Part shown: positions 1 to 8,097 of the stretch, piece after piece
Numbering within the stretch: the stretch's first letter is position 1
Layout of the letters: every line of letters begins with the position of its first letter
From: Hippea sp964442345
GTDB taxonomy: Bacteria; Campylobacterota_A; Desulfurellia; Desulfurellales; Hippeaceae
NCBI GenBank assembly: GCA_964442345.1
Contig: CAYTZD010000045.1
Span: 1 to 14,004 of the forward strand
Reading direction: 5' to 3'
Length of the DNA stretch: 14,004 nt
Translations under genes and position numbers: made by a program
Notes under the pieces: generated by a model
Database searches by the model: none
What the model was told of the DNA's origin: nothing
The model's input: only the letters and a program-made list of their open reading frames with translations

Positions 1-911
1 TTTATCTCTTCTGCCAACTTCTCCTTTGTAAAGCCGTATTTGCAGAATAGGTCGTCTTTTGAGCCAGATTCGCCAAACACATCATTTAAACCTATACGCT
101 TCATCTTTGTTGGTAAGTTTTCAGATAGAAATTCACTAACAGCAGAGCCCAAGCCACCTATAATGGAATGCTCCTCAATTGAGACGACAAGACCTGTCTT
201 TTTAGCCGAATTGTATAGCGTCTCTTCATCTAACGGCTTTATAGACGATGCGTTTATAACTTCAGCCTTTATACCGTCTTTTTCAAGCAAATCGGCAACT
301 TCCAAAGCAAGATGAACCATCATACCGCAGCCAATAAGCGTTAAATTATCACCTTCTTTAAGCAGATCAAACCTGCCAAGCTCAAACTTCTCTTTGTTTA
401 TAAAGACAGGCGATTTTGCACGCGATGTTCTGATATAGACAGGCCCATCCCAATTAACACTTTCAAGCACAGCCAAGTATGTCTCGTTATAATCTGCTGG
501 CACAACAACCTTCATATTAGGTAAGGCTCTCATAAGTGCTATATCGCAAACGGATTGATGAGAACCACCATCTTCACCCACACTGATACCAGAATGGGAA
601 CCACACAAAACAACATGCAGATTTTGATAACAGATAGACTGCCTTATAATCTCAAACGCCCTGCCTGTAATAAACACTGCAAATGAAGACGCATAAGGCT
701 TTAAGCCAGACAAAGCCATACCAGCTGCAACACCAGCCATATTTGCTTCTGCTATTCCCATGTTAAAGAATCTATTTTCAAATACCTTTTGAAACTCTTT
801 GGATTTTGTCGAACCACTCAAATCGGCATCAAGCACAACAACCTTATCGTCTTTTTCGCCTAATTCAACCAATGCCTTTCCGTATGCTTCCCTTGTCGCT
901 TTAAATTCCAT
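1..911 (-). CDS. Transketolase, C-terminal subunit (partial, 3' end cut by window)
   Basis: This is the second half of a split transketolase: the pyrimidine-binding (PYR) domain followed by the C-terminal transketolase domain. With the N-terminal subunit it would move two-carbon ketol units between sugar phosphates in the cytoplasmic non-oxidative pentose phosphate pathway. About 303 codons are present and only a few C-terminal residues should be missing. Visible landmarks are the NMGIAEANM segment, whose Glu is the family's catalytic glutamate contacting thiamine diphosphate, then GISVGEDGGSHQS, then ALMRALPNM. The start is ATG at 911, with AAGGAG seven bases upstream (919-924). It overlaps the stop of the upstream subunit by 11 nt, which suggests coupled translation and a 1:1 complex. 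A DXS-like or other two-subunit TPP enzyme is less likely because the neighbouring subunit is transketolase-like. The frame runs off the left edge without a stop. Confidence 0.93.
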   Translation of the reverse strand, partial: MEFKATREAYGKALVELGEKDDKVVVLDADLSGSTKSKEFQKVFENRFFNMGIAEANMAGVAAGMALSGLKPYASSFAVFITGRAFEIIRQSICYQNLHVVLCGSHSGISVGEDGGSHQSVCDIALMRALPNMKVVVPADYNETYLAVLESVNWDGPVYIRTSRAKSPVFINKEKFELGRFDLLKEGDNLTLIGCGMMVHLALEVADLLEKDGIKAEVINASSIKPLDEETLYNSAKKTGLVVSIEEHSIIGGLGSAVSEFLSENLPTKMKRIGLNDVFGESGSKDDLFCKYGFTKEKLAEEI

Positions 912-1725
912 TGTCAAGCTCCTTTAATGCCTTTTTTAGTTCTTCATCTGTCGGTGCAACGCCGTGATACTCAACCCTATTTGCCATAAACGATACGCCA
1001 TATCCTTTAACCGTCCTTGCTATGATAGCCGTTGGCGAAAGTGCGTTTCTCTTTGCCGTCGTTAGCGTATCAATTAGGTTTTTATACACATGACCGCCTA
1101 TCTCGTATGTCCTAAAACCAAACGCTTCAAGTTTATCCTTAAGCGGATTTATATTCATCACATTTGCAACAGCACCATCAATCTGCAGGCCGTTATAATC
1201 AATAATCACTATCAGGTTATTCAACTTATAATGATTGGCTGCCATAAATGCTTCCCAAACAACACCTTCCTGCAATTCACCATCACCCATAACACAAAAA
1301 ACTTTATATTTCTTTTTTAAAACCTTACCAGCCAAAGCCATACCGACAGCCTGCGTTATACCGTTTCCAAGTGAGCCAGTTGCTGCATCTATGCCCTTTA
1401 GCTTCTTTGAATCTGGATGACCCTGAAGTGGCGAGCCAAGTTTTCTCAAAGTCCACAGTAAATCCTTATCAAAAAATCCCGCTTTGGCTAAAACTGCATA
1501 CAAAGCTGGACAGGCATGACCTTTGGATAGAACAAGCCTGTCTCTGTCTTCCCAATCTGGATTTTCAGGATCATAGTTCATTATCCCGCCAAAATAAAGC
1601 GAAACAAGTATGTCAAGCACACTTAACGAACCACCCGAATGGCCGCTGCCAGCCTTGTTTAACATAATCAGGATATCTTTTCTTAAATCCCTTGCAATTC
1701 TCTCAAGATTGTCAAACTCTCCCAT
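901..1725 (-). CDS. Transketolase, N-terminal (TPP-binding) subunit
   Basis: This 274-residue protein carries the thiamine diphosphate pyrophosphate-binding half of transketolase. It has GSGHSGGSLS near the N-terminus, SKGHACPALY near residue 70, TGSLGNGITQAVG near 117, and the TPP/metal signature GDGELQEG near 148 ending with the conserved Asn near 179. The C-terminal segment ARTVKGYGVSFM matches the family. The length fits the two-gene form rather than the ~650-residue fused enzyme. A GTG at 1728 directly abuts the hemD stop, but I prefer ATG at 1725: AGGAGAG (1732-1738) sits six bases from the ATG and only three from the GTG. It follows hemD with a 3-nt gap and overlaps its partner subunit by 11 nt. 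The link to the hem genes is probably co-expression only. Confidence 0.93.
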   Translation of the reverse strand: MGEFDNLERIARDLRKDILIMLNKAGSGHSGGSLSVLDILVSLYFGGIMNYDPENPDWEDRDRLVLSKGHACPALYAVLAKAGFFDKDLLWTLRKLGSPLQGHPDSKKLKGIDAATGSLGNGITQAVGMALAGKVLKKKYKVFCVMGDGELQEGVVWEAFMAANHYKLNNLIVIIDYNGLQIDGAVANVMNINPLKDKLEAFGFRTYEIGGHVYKNLIDTLTTAKRNALSPTAIIARTVKGYGVSFMANRVEYHGVAPTDEELKKALKELDNGI

Positions 1726-1728
1726 CAC

Positions 1729-2586
1729 TCACTCTCCTAATATGTATTTAAACATCTCATCTATGCCAGCCTTTTTGGGCATCTCTGCTTTAAAGCCGCA
1801 CGATTCTATGTAAGACTTCGTTGTTTTACCTATTGCGATAATCCTTTTTATCTTTTCTGCAAAATCATAACTGCCAAATGCTTCCTTTATATGCCAAAAC
1901 GCCGATGGAGAACTAAACAGACCAAAATCAAATTCACCTTCTGGTTTGAAATAAACTATCTCTTCTGGTATCACATTCCTATAGACAGGCACAACCAACA
2001 CATTATCAAGCTCATCGTAAATCTTGTTGTACTTCTCAGCCGTAATAATCATAAGCCTGCCTTTATCCTTCAAAAACTCAAGCAGGGCTTCTCCGTAAAA
2101 CTCACCTGGCACATAATCAAGCTTAAACCCTTTATCCATCAAAGCTTTAGCCGTCTTATCGCCAACTGCAGCTATGCGTCTATTACACAAATATCTAACT
2201 GTAATCTTTCTAAAGAAGAATTCAACAGCCCTTTTACTTGTAAAAACAACCCAATCAACATTATTCTCAACAATAAATTCAACATCTTCAAACTTCATCG
2301 AATAGATAGGATGTATATCAAATATCTCATCGTACATCTGCGTATATCTTATTAAATCTTCCCTATTTGCGCTAAACAGCACCCTTGCCTTATAGAATGG
2401 CTTTAATTTTGTCTCAATTGAGACATCGGCTGAATTAACATCATGCGTCAAAAAGGCACTGTAATTATCTTTATCAATCTTACACGCCTTAAGCAGATAT
2501 TTTCTATTCAGTTCATCATCAAACCAGACAGAATCAAAAACAGGCACCAAACTTAAAGGCAGACCTTTACTTATTCCCACTCTCAT
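1729..2586 (-). CDS. hemD: Uroporphyrinogen-III synthase with N-terminal extension
   Basis: HemD closes hydroxymethylbilane into uroporphyrinogen III, inverting ring D, the branch point to heme, siroheme and cobalamin. The protein is 285 residues. The HemD fold is recognisable from about residue 67 (ARVLFSANRED) through DWVVFTSKRAVEFF, IAAVGDKTAKAL, FSSPSAFW and RIIAIGKTTKSYIESCGF. HemD families conserve few residues, so recognition also rests on position directly behind hemC. The first ~65 residues precede the usual first strand and I do not recognise them. ATG at 2586 is supported by AAGGTG (2594-2599) seven bases upstream. A GTG within the ARVLF segment would give a shorter protein but would remove most of the first strand. 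It overlaps the hemC end by 20 nt. Confidence 0.85.
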   Translation of the reverse strand: MRVGISKGLPLSLVPVFDSVWFDDELNRKYLLKACKIDKDNYSAFLTHDVNSADVSIETKLKPFYKARVLFSANREDLIRYTQMYDEIFDIHPIYSMKFEDVEFIVENNVDWVVFTSKRAVEFFFRKITVRYLCNRRIAAVGDKTAKALMDKGFKLDYVPGEFYGEALLEFLKDKGRLMIITAEKYNKIYDELDNVLVVPVYRNVIPEEIVYFKPEGEFDFGLFSSPSAFWHIKEAFGSYDFAEKIKRIIAIGKTTKSYIESCGFKAEMPKKAGIDEMFKYILGE

Positions 2587-3463
2587 AATCTTTCACCTTC
2601 TTTTTTACATACTCTATAACATCGGCAACAACAAATAACATACTTCTGTTGCATTTTGAGTATCTTATAACCTTATTTAAATTATCAACAAAGCCATACA
2701 TAACTCGCATACAGAATTCTTCATTTTCAAAATAGGCATAAGCACCAATCGGATAGTTGCAGCTTGCATTTAATTCTCTAACAAATGTCCTTTCTGCATC
2801 TATACAAAGCCTTGTCTTTTCATCTTCTAATGTTTTAATCTGATCTTTAAACTCAAAATCACTTAAAAACTCAACGGCAATAACACCCTGTCCTGCAGCT
2901 GGTGTTATAACTTCCAAATCATACATAAAAGTCTCATCGTATAAACCCAATCTCATCAAGCCACTCTTTGAGACAACAATGCCATCAACTTCACCATTTT
3001 TTAATTTATTTAAGCGCGTATCAAGATTACCACGCAGATCAACAAATTCAGCATCAGGCTTAATTCTTAAAATCTCAGCCCTTCTTCTTAGAGAAGTCGT
3101 GCCAATTGTGGGTTTTTCAAGTTCCAATAGATTACCCTTAAAGCTTACAAATGTATCCTGATGATAATCCCTTTCTAAAACAACAAAATCAAATGCTTCA
3201 TCTTCAAAAACACTCATATCCTTTAAACTATGAACGGCAATATCAATTCTTTTATCAAGCAAGGCTTTTTCTATCTCTTTAATAAACAGACCCTTGCCGC
3301 CAAACTGATATAACGGCTTTTTTATCCTATCGCCTTCTGTTTTAATTGGCACTATCTCGGTTTTAAAACCAAGTTCTTTTAATTTAGTTGCAACAAAGTT
3401 AGCCTGCCATAGTGCAAGCTTTGAAGCACGCGTGCCTATTCTGAGTGTTCTGAGAAAAAACAT
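2567..3463 (-). CDS. hemC: Porphobilinogen deaminase (hydroxymethylbilane synthase)
   Basis: HemC joins four porphobilinogen units into hydroxymethylbilane in the cytoplasm. At 298 residues it has the usual family size. Landmarks in order are RIGTRASKLALWQA (8-21), AVHSLKDM (76-83) with the catalytic Asp82, GTTSLRRRAEIL (121-132), DLRGNLDTRL (142-151), TPAAGQGVIAVE and ERTFVRELNASCNYPIGA. Cys235 in the last segment should carry the dipyrromethane cofactor; its LNASC context differs from the more usual LxGGC, and SKSGLMRLG replaces the common A-x-AGLxRLG. Neither change removes a catalytic residue. The start at 3463 has AAGGA (3470-3474) six bases upstream. The gene overlaps the hemA end by 28 nt and the hemD start by 20 nt, so the three hem genes are probably translated as a coupled unit. 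Confidence 0.97.
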   Translation of the reverse strand: MFFLRTLRIGTRASKLALWQANFVATKLKELGFKTEIVPIKTEGDRIKKPLYQFGGKGLFIKEIEKALLDKRIDIAVHSLKDMSVFEDEAFDFVVLERDYHQDTFVSFKGNLLELEKPTIGTTSLRRRAEILRIKPDAEFVDLRGNLDTRLNKLKNGEVDGIVVSKSGLMRLGLYDETFMYDLEVITPAAGQGVIAVEFLSDFEFKDQIKTLEDEKTRLCIDAERTFVRELNASCNYPIGAYAYFENEEFCMRVMYGFVDNLNKVIRYSKCNRSMLFVVADVIEYVKKKVKDYESGNK

Positions 3464-4719
3464 CGCACATCCTTATCTGAATTACTTAAATTAAATAGTC
3501 TTCTTAAAAGCTCTATGTAAAGGTCGCCTTCTGGATGGTTTAAAAACGACTTTATATTCATCGTTGGCTGATGTAAAACCTTTGACAGAAGCGCCTTTGT
3601 CAGTTTATCCACACCGTCTAAAATCTCATCATCAACCTTGTTTTTGTAAATCTTTTTAAACTTATAAATCTCAAGCTTTCTAATTCTTTCTGCAGTCTGT
3701 CTTATCTGTCTTATCACATCATCGTAATTTAAACTTTCAACATACTCCTTGTATGATTCAATCTCTTTTTCAATCAACCTTTCTGCAAATTCAGCCTGTT
3801 TCTTTCTATACTCTATGGACTGGTTAACTATATCCTTTAAATCATCAATGAGAATTATCTCAACATTATCCAATTCTTCTAAATTTTTATCCGTATCAGG
3901 TGGCACAGCTAAATCCAGTATAAATATCTCTCTATCTTCTGGTATATGTTCTGTTTTTATAATAGGAGTTGTTGATGCTGTCGATGTTATAACTATATCG
4001 GCTTTACTTATGGCTTCTTTCAAATCACTTAACGGATAAACTTCTGCTTCATACTTCTCTGCAAGTTCTTTAGCATTCTCAACAGTTCTGTTAACAAAGG
4101 CTTCGATTTTTGCACCATGCTCAAAAAAGTGTTTGCAGGCAAGCCTATTCATCTCAGAAACGCCAATATTAACAACCCTTTTGCCTTTTATATCAGTTAA
4201 CTCTTTAATCTTAATCAGACCAGCATAGGGAAAACTTATTGCGCCCTTTGATATATCCGTCTTTGTGCGCACGGTCTTGGCGCAGTGAAATGCCCTGCGC
4301 ATAATCCTGTTTAAAGTCGCACCACTGGTTGCAAACTCAACAGACCACTTATAAGCTTCCTTTAGCTGACCCAATATTTGTGGCTCGCCTATAATCATAG
4401 AATCAAGGCCACTTGCAACCCTAAAAACATGCCTTACAGCGTCAATATCGGTTTTTACATATAGATAACTTTTAAGTTTATCCGCTTCTATCTCAGAATG
4501 CTTAGCCAAAAAATCAATAACACTGTCTTGTTTATCTGTTTTAGAAACATAGAGAATCTCAACCCTGTTGCAGGTTGAAAGTATCATTACTTCGTCAAGC
4601 CCTAAGGATCTTAACTTTTCAAGTTCAACATTCAATTTATCATTATCAAATGCAAGCTTTTCCCTAATCTCCAATGGTGAATAATTGTGGTTTGTTCCAA
4701 CTAAAACGATACTGCTCAT
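3436..4719 (-). CDS. hemA: Glutamyl-tRNA reductase
   Basis: HemA reduces glutamyl-tRNA to glutamate-1-semialdehyde with NADPH, the first committed step of C5 tetrapyrrole synthesis. The 427-residue length is normal. The N-terminal catalytic domain shows GTNH near residue 8 and MILSTCNRVEI with the catalytic Cys50, then GLDSMIIGEPQILGQLKEAY (104-123). The Rossmann domain follows at about 178-300, and a helical, charged dimerisation region fills the C-terminal third. The nucleotide loop is GVSEMN (186-191), where the family usually has GAGEM(G/S), so two small residues are replaced. LDLAVPPDTD later in the domain is typical. The start ATG at 4719 overlaps the upstream stop in an ATGA (4716-4719) with only a weak purine-rich stretch before it, suggesting termination-reinitiation. 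In Helicobacter and Campylobacter hemA also follows a polyprenyl synthase gene. Confidence 0.97.
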   Translation of the reverse strand: MSSIVLVGTNHNYSPLEIREKLAFDNDKLNVELEKLRSLGLDEVMILSTCNRVEILYVSKTDKQDSVIDFLAKHSEIEADKLKSYLYVKTDIDAVRHVFRVASGLDSMIIGEPQILGQLKEAYKWSVEFATSGATLNRIMRRAFHCAKTVRTKTDISKGAISFPYAGLIKIKELTDIKGKRVVNIGVSEMNRLACKHFFEHGAKIEAFVNRTVENAKELAEKYEAEVYPLSDLKEAISKADIVITSTASTTPIIKTEHIPEDREIFILDLAVPPDTDKNLEELDNVEIILIDDLKDIVNQSIEYRKKQAEFAERLIEKEIESYKEYVESLNYDDVIRQIRQTAERIRKLEIYKFKKIYKNKVDDEILDGVDKLTKALLSKVLHQPTMNIKSFLNHPEGDLYIELLRRLFNLSNSDKDVRCFFSEHSE

Positions 4720-5666
4720 TTACTTCTCTCTATGGAATAATCGGCTATAGCAATCAGATACTCTTTAAACTTAGAATCCTTTAAATCCTTTAGTGCATTC
4801 TTTGCTTTAGAAGCATAATCCTTTGCCACTTCTATCGTTTCATTAAGCGTATTTAACTTTACAATCTCAACTATCTTTAATAAAAGCTTCTCATCCTTAC
4901 TTTTAAAAAACTCATCAACCATTTCTCTACTTAAAACGCCACTTTTAAAAGCAATAAGCACAGGCAGTGTTATTTTACCTTCCTTTAAATCAATACCTGT
5001 ATCCTTTCCGATGGACTCTTTATCCGACATATAATCCAAACAGTCGTCCTTTATCTGAAATGCCATACCCACATTCTTGCCGTATTCAACAAACACATCT
5101 TTAAAGTTTTTATCCGCAAGCAGGCATCCAGCAGTTGTGCTTGCTTCTATCAAAACAGCCGTCTTTTTATAGATAATATCAAGATAATCTTCTATCTCAA
5201 CATCAACATCAAAAGCCTTTTCAATCTCTAAAATCTCACCTTCACTTAACTTATAGGCAGCATGAGATATAACAGATGATATATCTTTTCCAAAATCCAA
5301 AACAAGATTATAAGCCAAAGAGTAAAGATAATCACCGCCCAAAACAGCAGGTTTTACACCATAAACCGCATTAGCAGAAGGCTTGCCGCGTCTATATAAA
5401 GCATCATCGATTATATCATCATGTAAAAGGCTTGCTGTGTGGAGAAGCTCAATAATACAACCAAGTAGAAGCGCTCTTTTCTCATCTTCAAATCCAAGCG
5501 AATAGGCAGAATACAATACAAGTAAAGGACGCAGGCGCTTACCACCATCTATAACCTGCTTATATACCTTTTTTGTTAAGTTACTCTCTGGATGAATGAG
5601 AGTCTCTAAAGTCCTATCAACCTTTTTAATATCACCCTTTAAAGCATTAAGAATCCTTATATCCAT
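4716..5666 (-). CDS. Polyprenyl diphosphate synthase (long-chain, IspB/HepT-like)
   Basis: This is a trans-prenyltransferase that extends allylic diphosphates with isopentenyl diphosphate, most likely making the side chain of a respiratory quinone. The 316 residues show GGKRLRP (41-47), the first aspartate-rich motif DDIID (83-87) followed by RRGKP, and the second motif in FQIKDDCLDY (203-212) followed by IGKDTGIDLKEGKITLP. The fifth residue before the first motif is Ala78; a small residue there leaves the product pocket open and indicates a medium- or long-chain product rather than farnesyl or geranylgeranyl diphosphate. Exact chain length cannot be read, so I leave the symbol empty (ispB would be the common choice). 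ATG at 5666 has AAGGGA (5672-5677) five bases upstream. It overlaps the gyrA end by 20 nt and hemA by 4 nt. Confidence 0.93.
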   Translation of the reverse strand: MDIRILNALKGDIKKVDRTLETLIHPESNLTKKVYKQVIDGGKRLRPLLVLYSAYSLGFEDEKRALLLGCIIELLHTASLLHDDIIDDALYRRGKPSANAVYGVKPAVLGGDYLYSLAYNLVLDFGKDISSVISHAAYKLSEGEILEIEKAFDVDVEIEDYLDIIYKKTAVLIEASTTAGCLLADKNFKDVFVEYGKNVGMAFQIKDDCLDYMSDKESIGKDTGIDLKEGKITLPVLIAFKSGVLSREMVDEFFKSKDEKLLLKIVEIVKLNTLNETIEVAKDYASKAKNALKDLKDSKFKEYLIAIADYSIERSK

Positions 5667-8088
5667 CTTCTTCCCTTGCTATTGATATACTGACGACTTT
5701 ATCGTCATCGTCTAAGTTTATCAATTTAACACCCTTGGCATACCTACCCATTACACTAATTGAACTTGCATCCATCTTTATCATTTTACCATTCTTTGTG
5801 ATAATCAGCACATCATCTTCATCACTTAAGGTTAAACTTGAAACAACAGCATCGTTATCCTTTAGTTTTATGCATTTAACACCCTTGCCGCCTCTTCTTA
5901 TCTTTCTTATATCGTCAATCTTGATAAGCTTACCAATACCTGTCTCTGTAACAACGATAACCTTCGTATGTCTATCTAAATCCAAACTATCGGCACTTAC
6001 AACAATATCATCATCGGCAAGTCTGATACCCTTCACACCTGCTGCAGTCCTACCCATATCCCTTACTTCTTCAGCATCAAACCTGATACACAAACCATTC
6101 TTTGTTACAATAACAATCTCATCAGTCTCTTTTACACCAAACACCCTGATAAGCGAATCCTGCTCGCTTAATCTGATTGCCATCTTACCATTTGACGGTA
6201 TATTCTCAAAGTGTTTAAACGACGATTTCTTAACAATACCAGATTCTGTAACAAAAAATAGGCTATCCACATCTCTCATCGGTAGGATTGTCTTTATCTG
6301 CTCACCAGCCTGAAGCTTTACAAAGTTAACAACAGGTCTTCCCTTTGAAGATGGCGACTGTTTTGGTATATTATAAGCCTTAATCGCATAAACCCTTCCC
6401 AGATTAGTAAAACAAAGCAGCGTATTTAAACTGTTCGTTATAAATATATCAACAAGATAATCGTTGTCTGAGAATGTTGCAGCTATCCTGCCTTTTCCAC
6501 CTCTGTTCTGCGTTGAGTATATATCAAGCGGCACAGCCTTAATATAACCCTTCTTTGAGAATGTAATAATTAACTCTTCGTCTTTAATTACATCTTCAAT
6601 GCCTATATCGACAATCCTATCTAAAATCTGCGTTCTTCTTTCATCTCCATAGGTGTTTTTAACATAAACAAGTTCATCCCTTATAACCTTCTTTAAAGCT
6701 TCTTTATCCCTTAAAACCTTCTCGTAATACTCAATATCCTTCAAAATCTGATTGTATTCATCAATTATCTTCTGCTTCTCAAGTGCAACAAGGCGCGCAA
6801 GTTTCATATCCAAAATAGCCTGCGCCTGCCTATCGCTTAAGGTGAATCTCTTTTTTAGTCTATCCTTTGCTTCGGATGTAGATTGAGAAGACTTTATAAT
6901 CGCAACAACTTCATCTATATTGTCAAGTGTTATCAAAAGACCTTCAAGTATATGAGCCCTATCTTTGGCTTTGGCTAAAAGATACGATGTTCTTCTTTTT
7001 ACAACATCTATCCTGTGGTCTATAAAAACGGCTATTGCATCCTTTATATTTAAAAGCTTTGGCGTATTATCAACCAAAGCCATCATATTGATACCAAAGG
7101 TTGTCTGAAGATTGGTTAGTTTAAATAGTTTGTTTAAAATCACTTTGGGTTGTTCATCCTTTTTAAGCTCTATAACAACCCTGATACCTTCTTTGTTCGA
7201 TTCATCCCTTAAATCAGCTATACCTTCAATCTTTTTATCCTTAACAAGCTGTGCGATACTTTGAAGCAGAAGCGCCTTATTTACCTGATACGGCAGTTCA
7301 TACACAACCAAAGCCTGTCTATTTTTAATCTTCTCTTCCTTTACTTTAGCCCTGACTTGAACCTTACCAATTCCTTTTCTGTATGCTTCTTTGATTGACT
7401 TTGTATCAAAGCAGATGCCACCTGTTGGAAAATCTGGTCCCTTTATAAAATTAAGTATCTCATCTATATCTATATCGCCATCTCTATCCAAATAGGCAAG
7501 GCATGCATCTATTATTTCGTTTAGGTTGTGCGGTGGAATCTTGGTTGCAAAACCAACGGCAATTCCATCTGAGCCATTCATTAACAAATTTGGTATAAAT
7601 GTCGGCAAAACGGATGGTTCTTTTAATGAATCATCATAGTTTAAAACAAAATCAACGCTGTTTTTATCAAGGTCTTTAAGCATCTCTTCGGCTAATTTTG
7701 TAAGCCTGACTTCTGTATATCTCATCGCTGCAGGACTATCACCGTCGATCGAACCAAAGTTTCCCTGTCCATCAATCAAGGGATATCGCATAGAGAAATC
7801 CTGGCTCATTCTAACCAAGGCATCATAGACAGCCATATCGCCGTGCGGATGATACTTACCTATAACATCACCCACAACACGGGCGCTTTTTTTATAAGGT
7901 TTGTTATGTTCAAGGTTTAATTCCTTCATTGCATAGAGAATACGCCTATGGACAGGCTTTAGGCCATCCCTTGCATCGGGAATTGCCCTACCAACAATAA
8001 CGCTCATCGAATAATCTAAATACGACTGCTGCATCGTATCCTTTATATCAACAGGTAAGATATTAGCCGAACTAAACAGGTCTTTCAT
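5647..8088 (-). CDS. gyrA: DNA gyrase subunit A
   Basis: GyrA is the breakage-reunion subunit of gyrase, which introduces negative supercoils with GyrB. The protein has 813 residues. The winged-helix catalytic region holds ARDGLKPVHRRILYAM (39-54), the quinolone region HPHGDMAVYD (80-89) and AAMRYTEVRL with the catalytic Tyr124. The C-terminal beta-pinwheel starts around residue 500 and carries a GyrA-box at 527-533, read here as QNRGGKG (usual QRRGGKG), which marks gyrase rather than topoisomerase IV. A second RRGGKG lies further on near residue 728, as in many GyrA blades. Position 85, equivalent to E. coli Ser83, is Met; Asp89 (E. coli Asp87) is kept. ATG at 8088 has GAGGGTG (8093-8099), overlapping the gyrB stop, with a 9-nt gap between the genes. 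It overlaps the prenyl synthase gene by 20 nt. Confidence 0.98.
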   Translation of the reverse strand: MKDLFSSANILPVDIKDTMQQSYLDYSMSVIVGRAIPDARDGLKPVHRRILYAMKELNLEHNKPYKKSARVVGDVIGKYHPHGDMAVYDALVRMSQDFSMRYPLIDGQGNFGSIDGDSPAAMRYTEVRLTKLAEEMLKDLDKNSVDFVLNYDDSLKEPSVLPTFIPNLLMNGSDGIAVGFATKIPPHNLNEIIDACLAYLDRDGDIDIDEILNFIKGPDFPTGGICFDTKSIKEAYRKGIGKVQVRAKVKEEKIKNRQALVVYELPYQVNKALLLQSIAQLVKDKKIEGIADLRDESNKEGIRVVIELKKDEQPKVILNKLFKLTNLQTTFGINMMALVDNTPKLLNIKDAIAVFIDHRIDVVKRRTSYLLAKAKDRAHILEGLLITLDNIDEVVAIIKSSQSTSEAKDRLKKRFTLSDRQAQAILDMKLARLVALEKQKIIDEYNQILKDIEYYEKVLRDKEALKKVIRDELVYVKNTYGDERRTQILDRIVDIGIEDVIKDEELIITFSKKGYIKAVPLDIYSTQNRGGKGRIAATFSDNDYLVDIFITNSLNTLLCFTNLGRVYAIKAYNIPKQSPSSKGRPVVNFVKLQAGEQIKTILPMRDVDSLFFVTESGIVKKSSFKHFENIPSNGKMAIRLSEQDSLIRVFGVKETDEIVIVTKNGLCIRFDAEEVRDMGRTAAGVKGIRLADDDIVVSADSLDLDRHTKVIVVTETGIGKLIKIDDIRKIRRGGKGVKCIKLKDNDAVVSSLTLSDEDDVLIITKNGKMIKMDASSISVMGRYAKGVKLINLDDDDKVVSISIAREEDGYKDS

Positions 8089-8097
8089 TTATCACCC

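Noticed and set aside
40..315. Plus-strand frame of 91 codons at the left edge
   Set aside because: It is the complement of the transketolase C-terminal subunit, whose protein motifs are clear on the minus strand.
1726..1728. GTG as start of the transketolase N-terminal subunit
   Set aside because: The ribosome-binding site would be only three bases away, while the next codon, ATG at 1725, has a normal six-base spacing.
3605..3613. Exact DnaA box TTATCCACA on the plus strand
   Set aside because: It is single, lies inside hemA coding for the ordinary residues V-D-K-L, and has no neighbouring boxes or AT-rich element.
6263..6271. CTATCCACA, one mismatch from a DnaA box
   Set aside because: Isolated and within gyrA coding sequence; expected by chance at this divergence.
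5735..6313. Long plus-strand frame (192 codons) opposite gyrA
   Set aside because: Antisense shadow of the gyrA pinwheel region: Ser/Leu/Ile-rich composition, no ribosome-binding site, and the minus strand is clearly gyrA.
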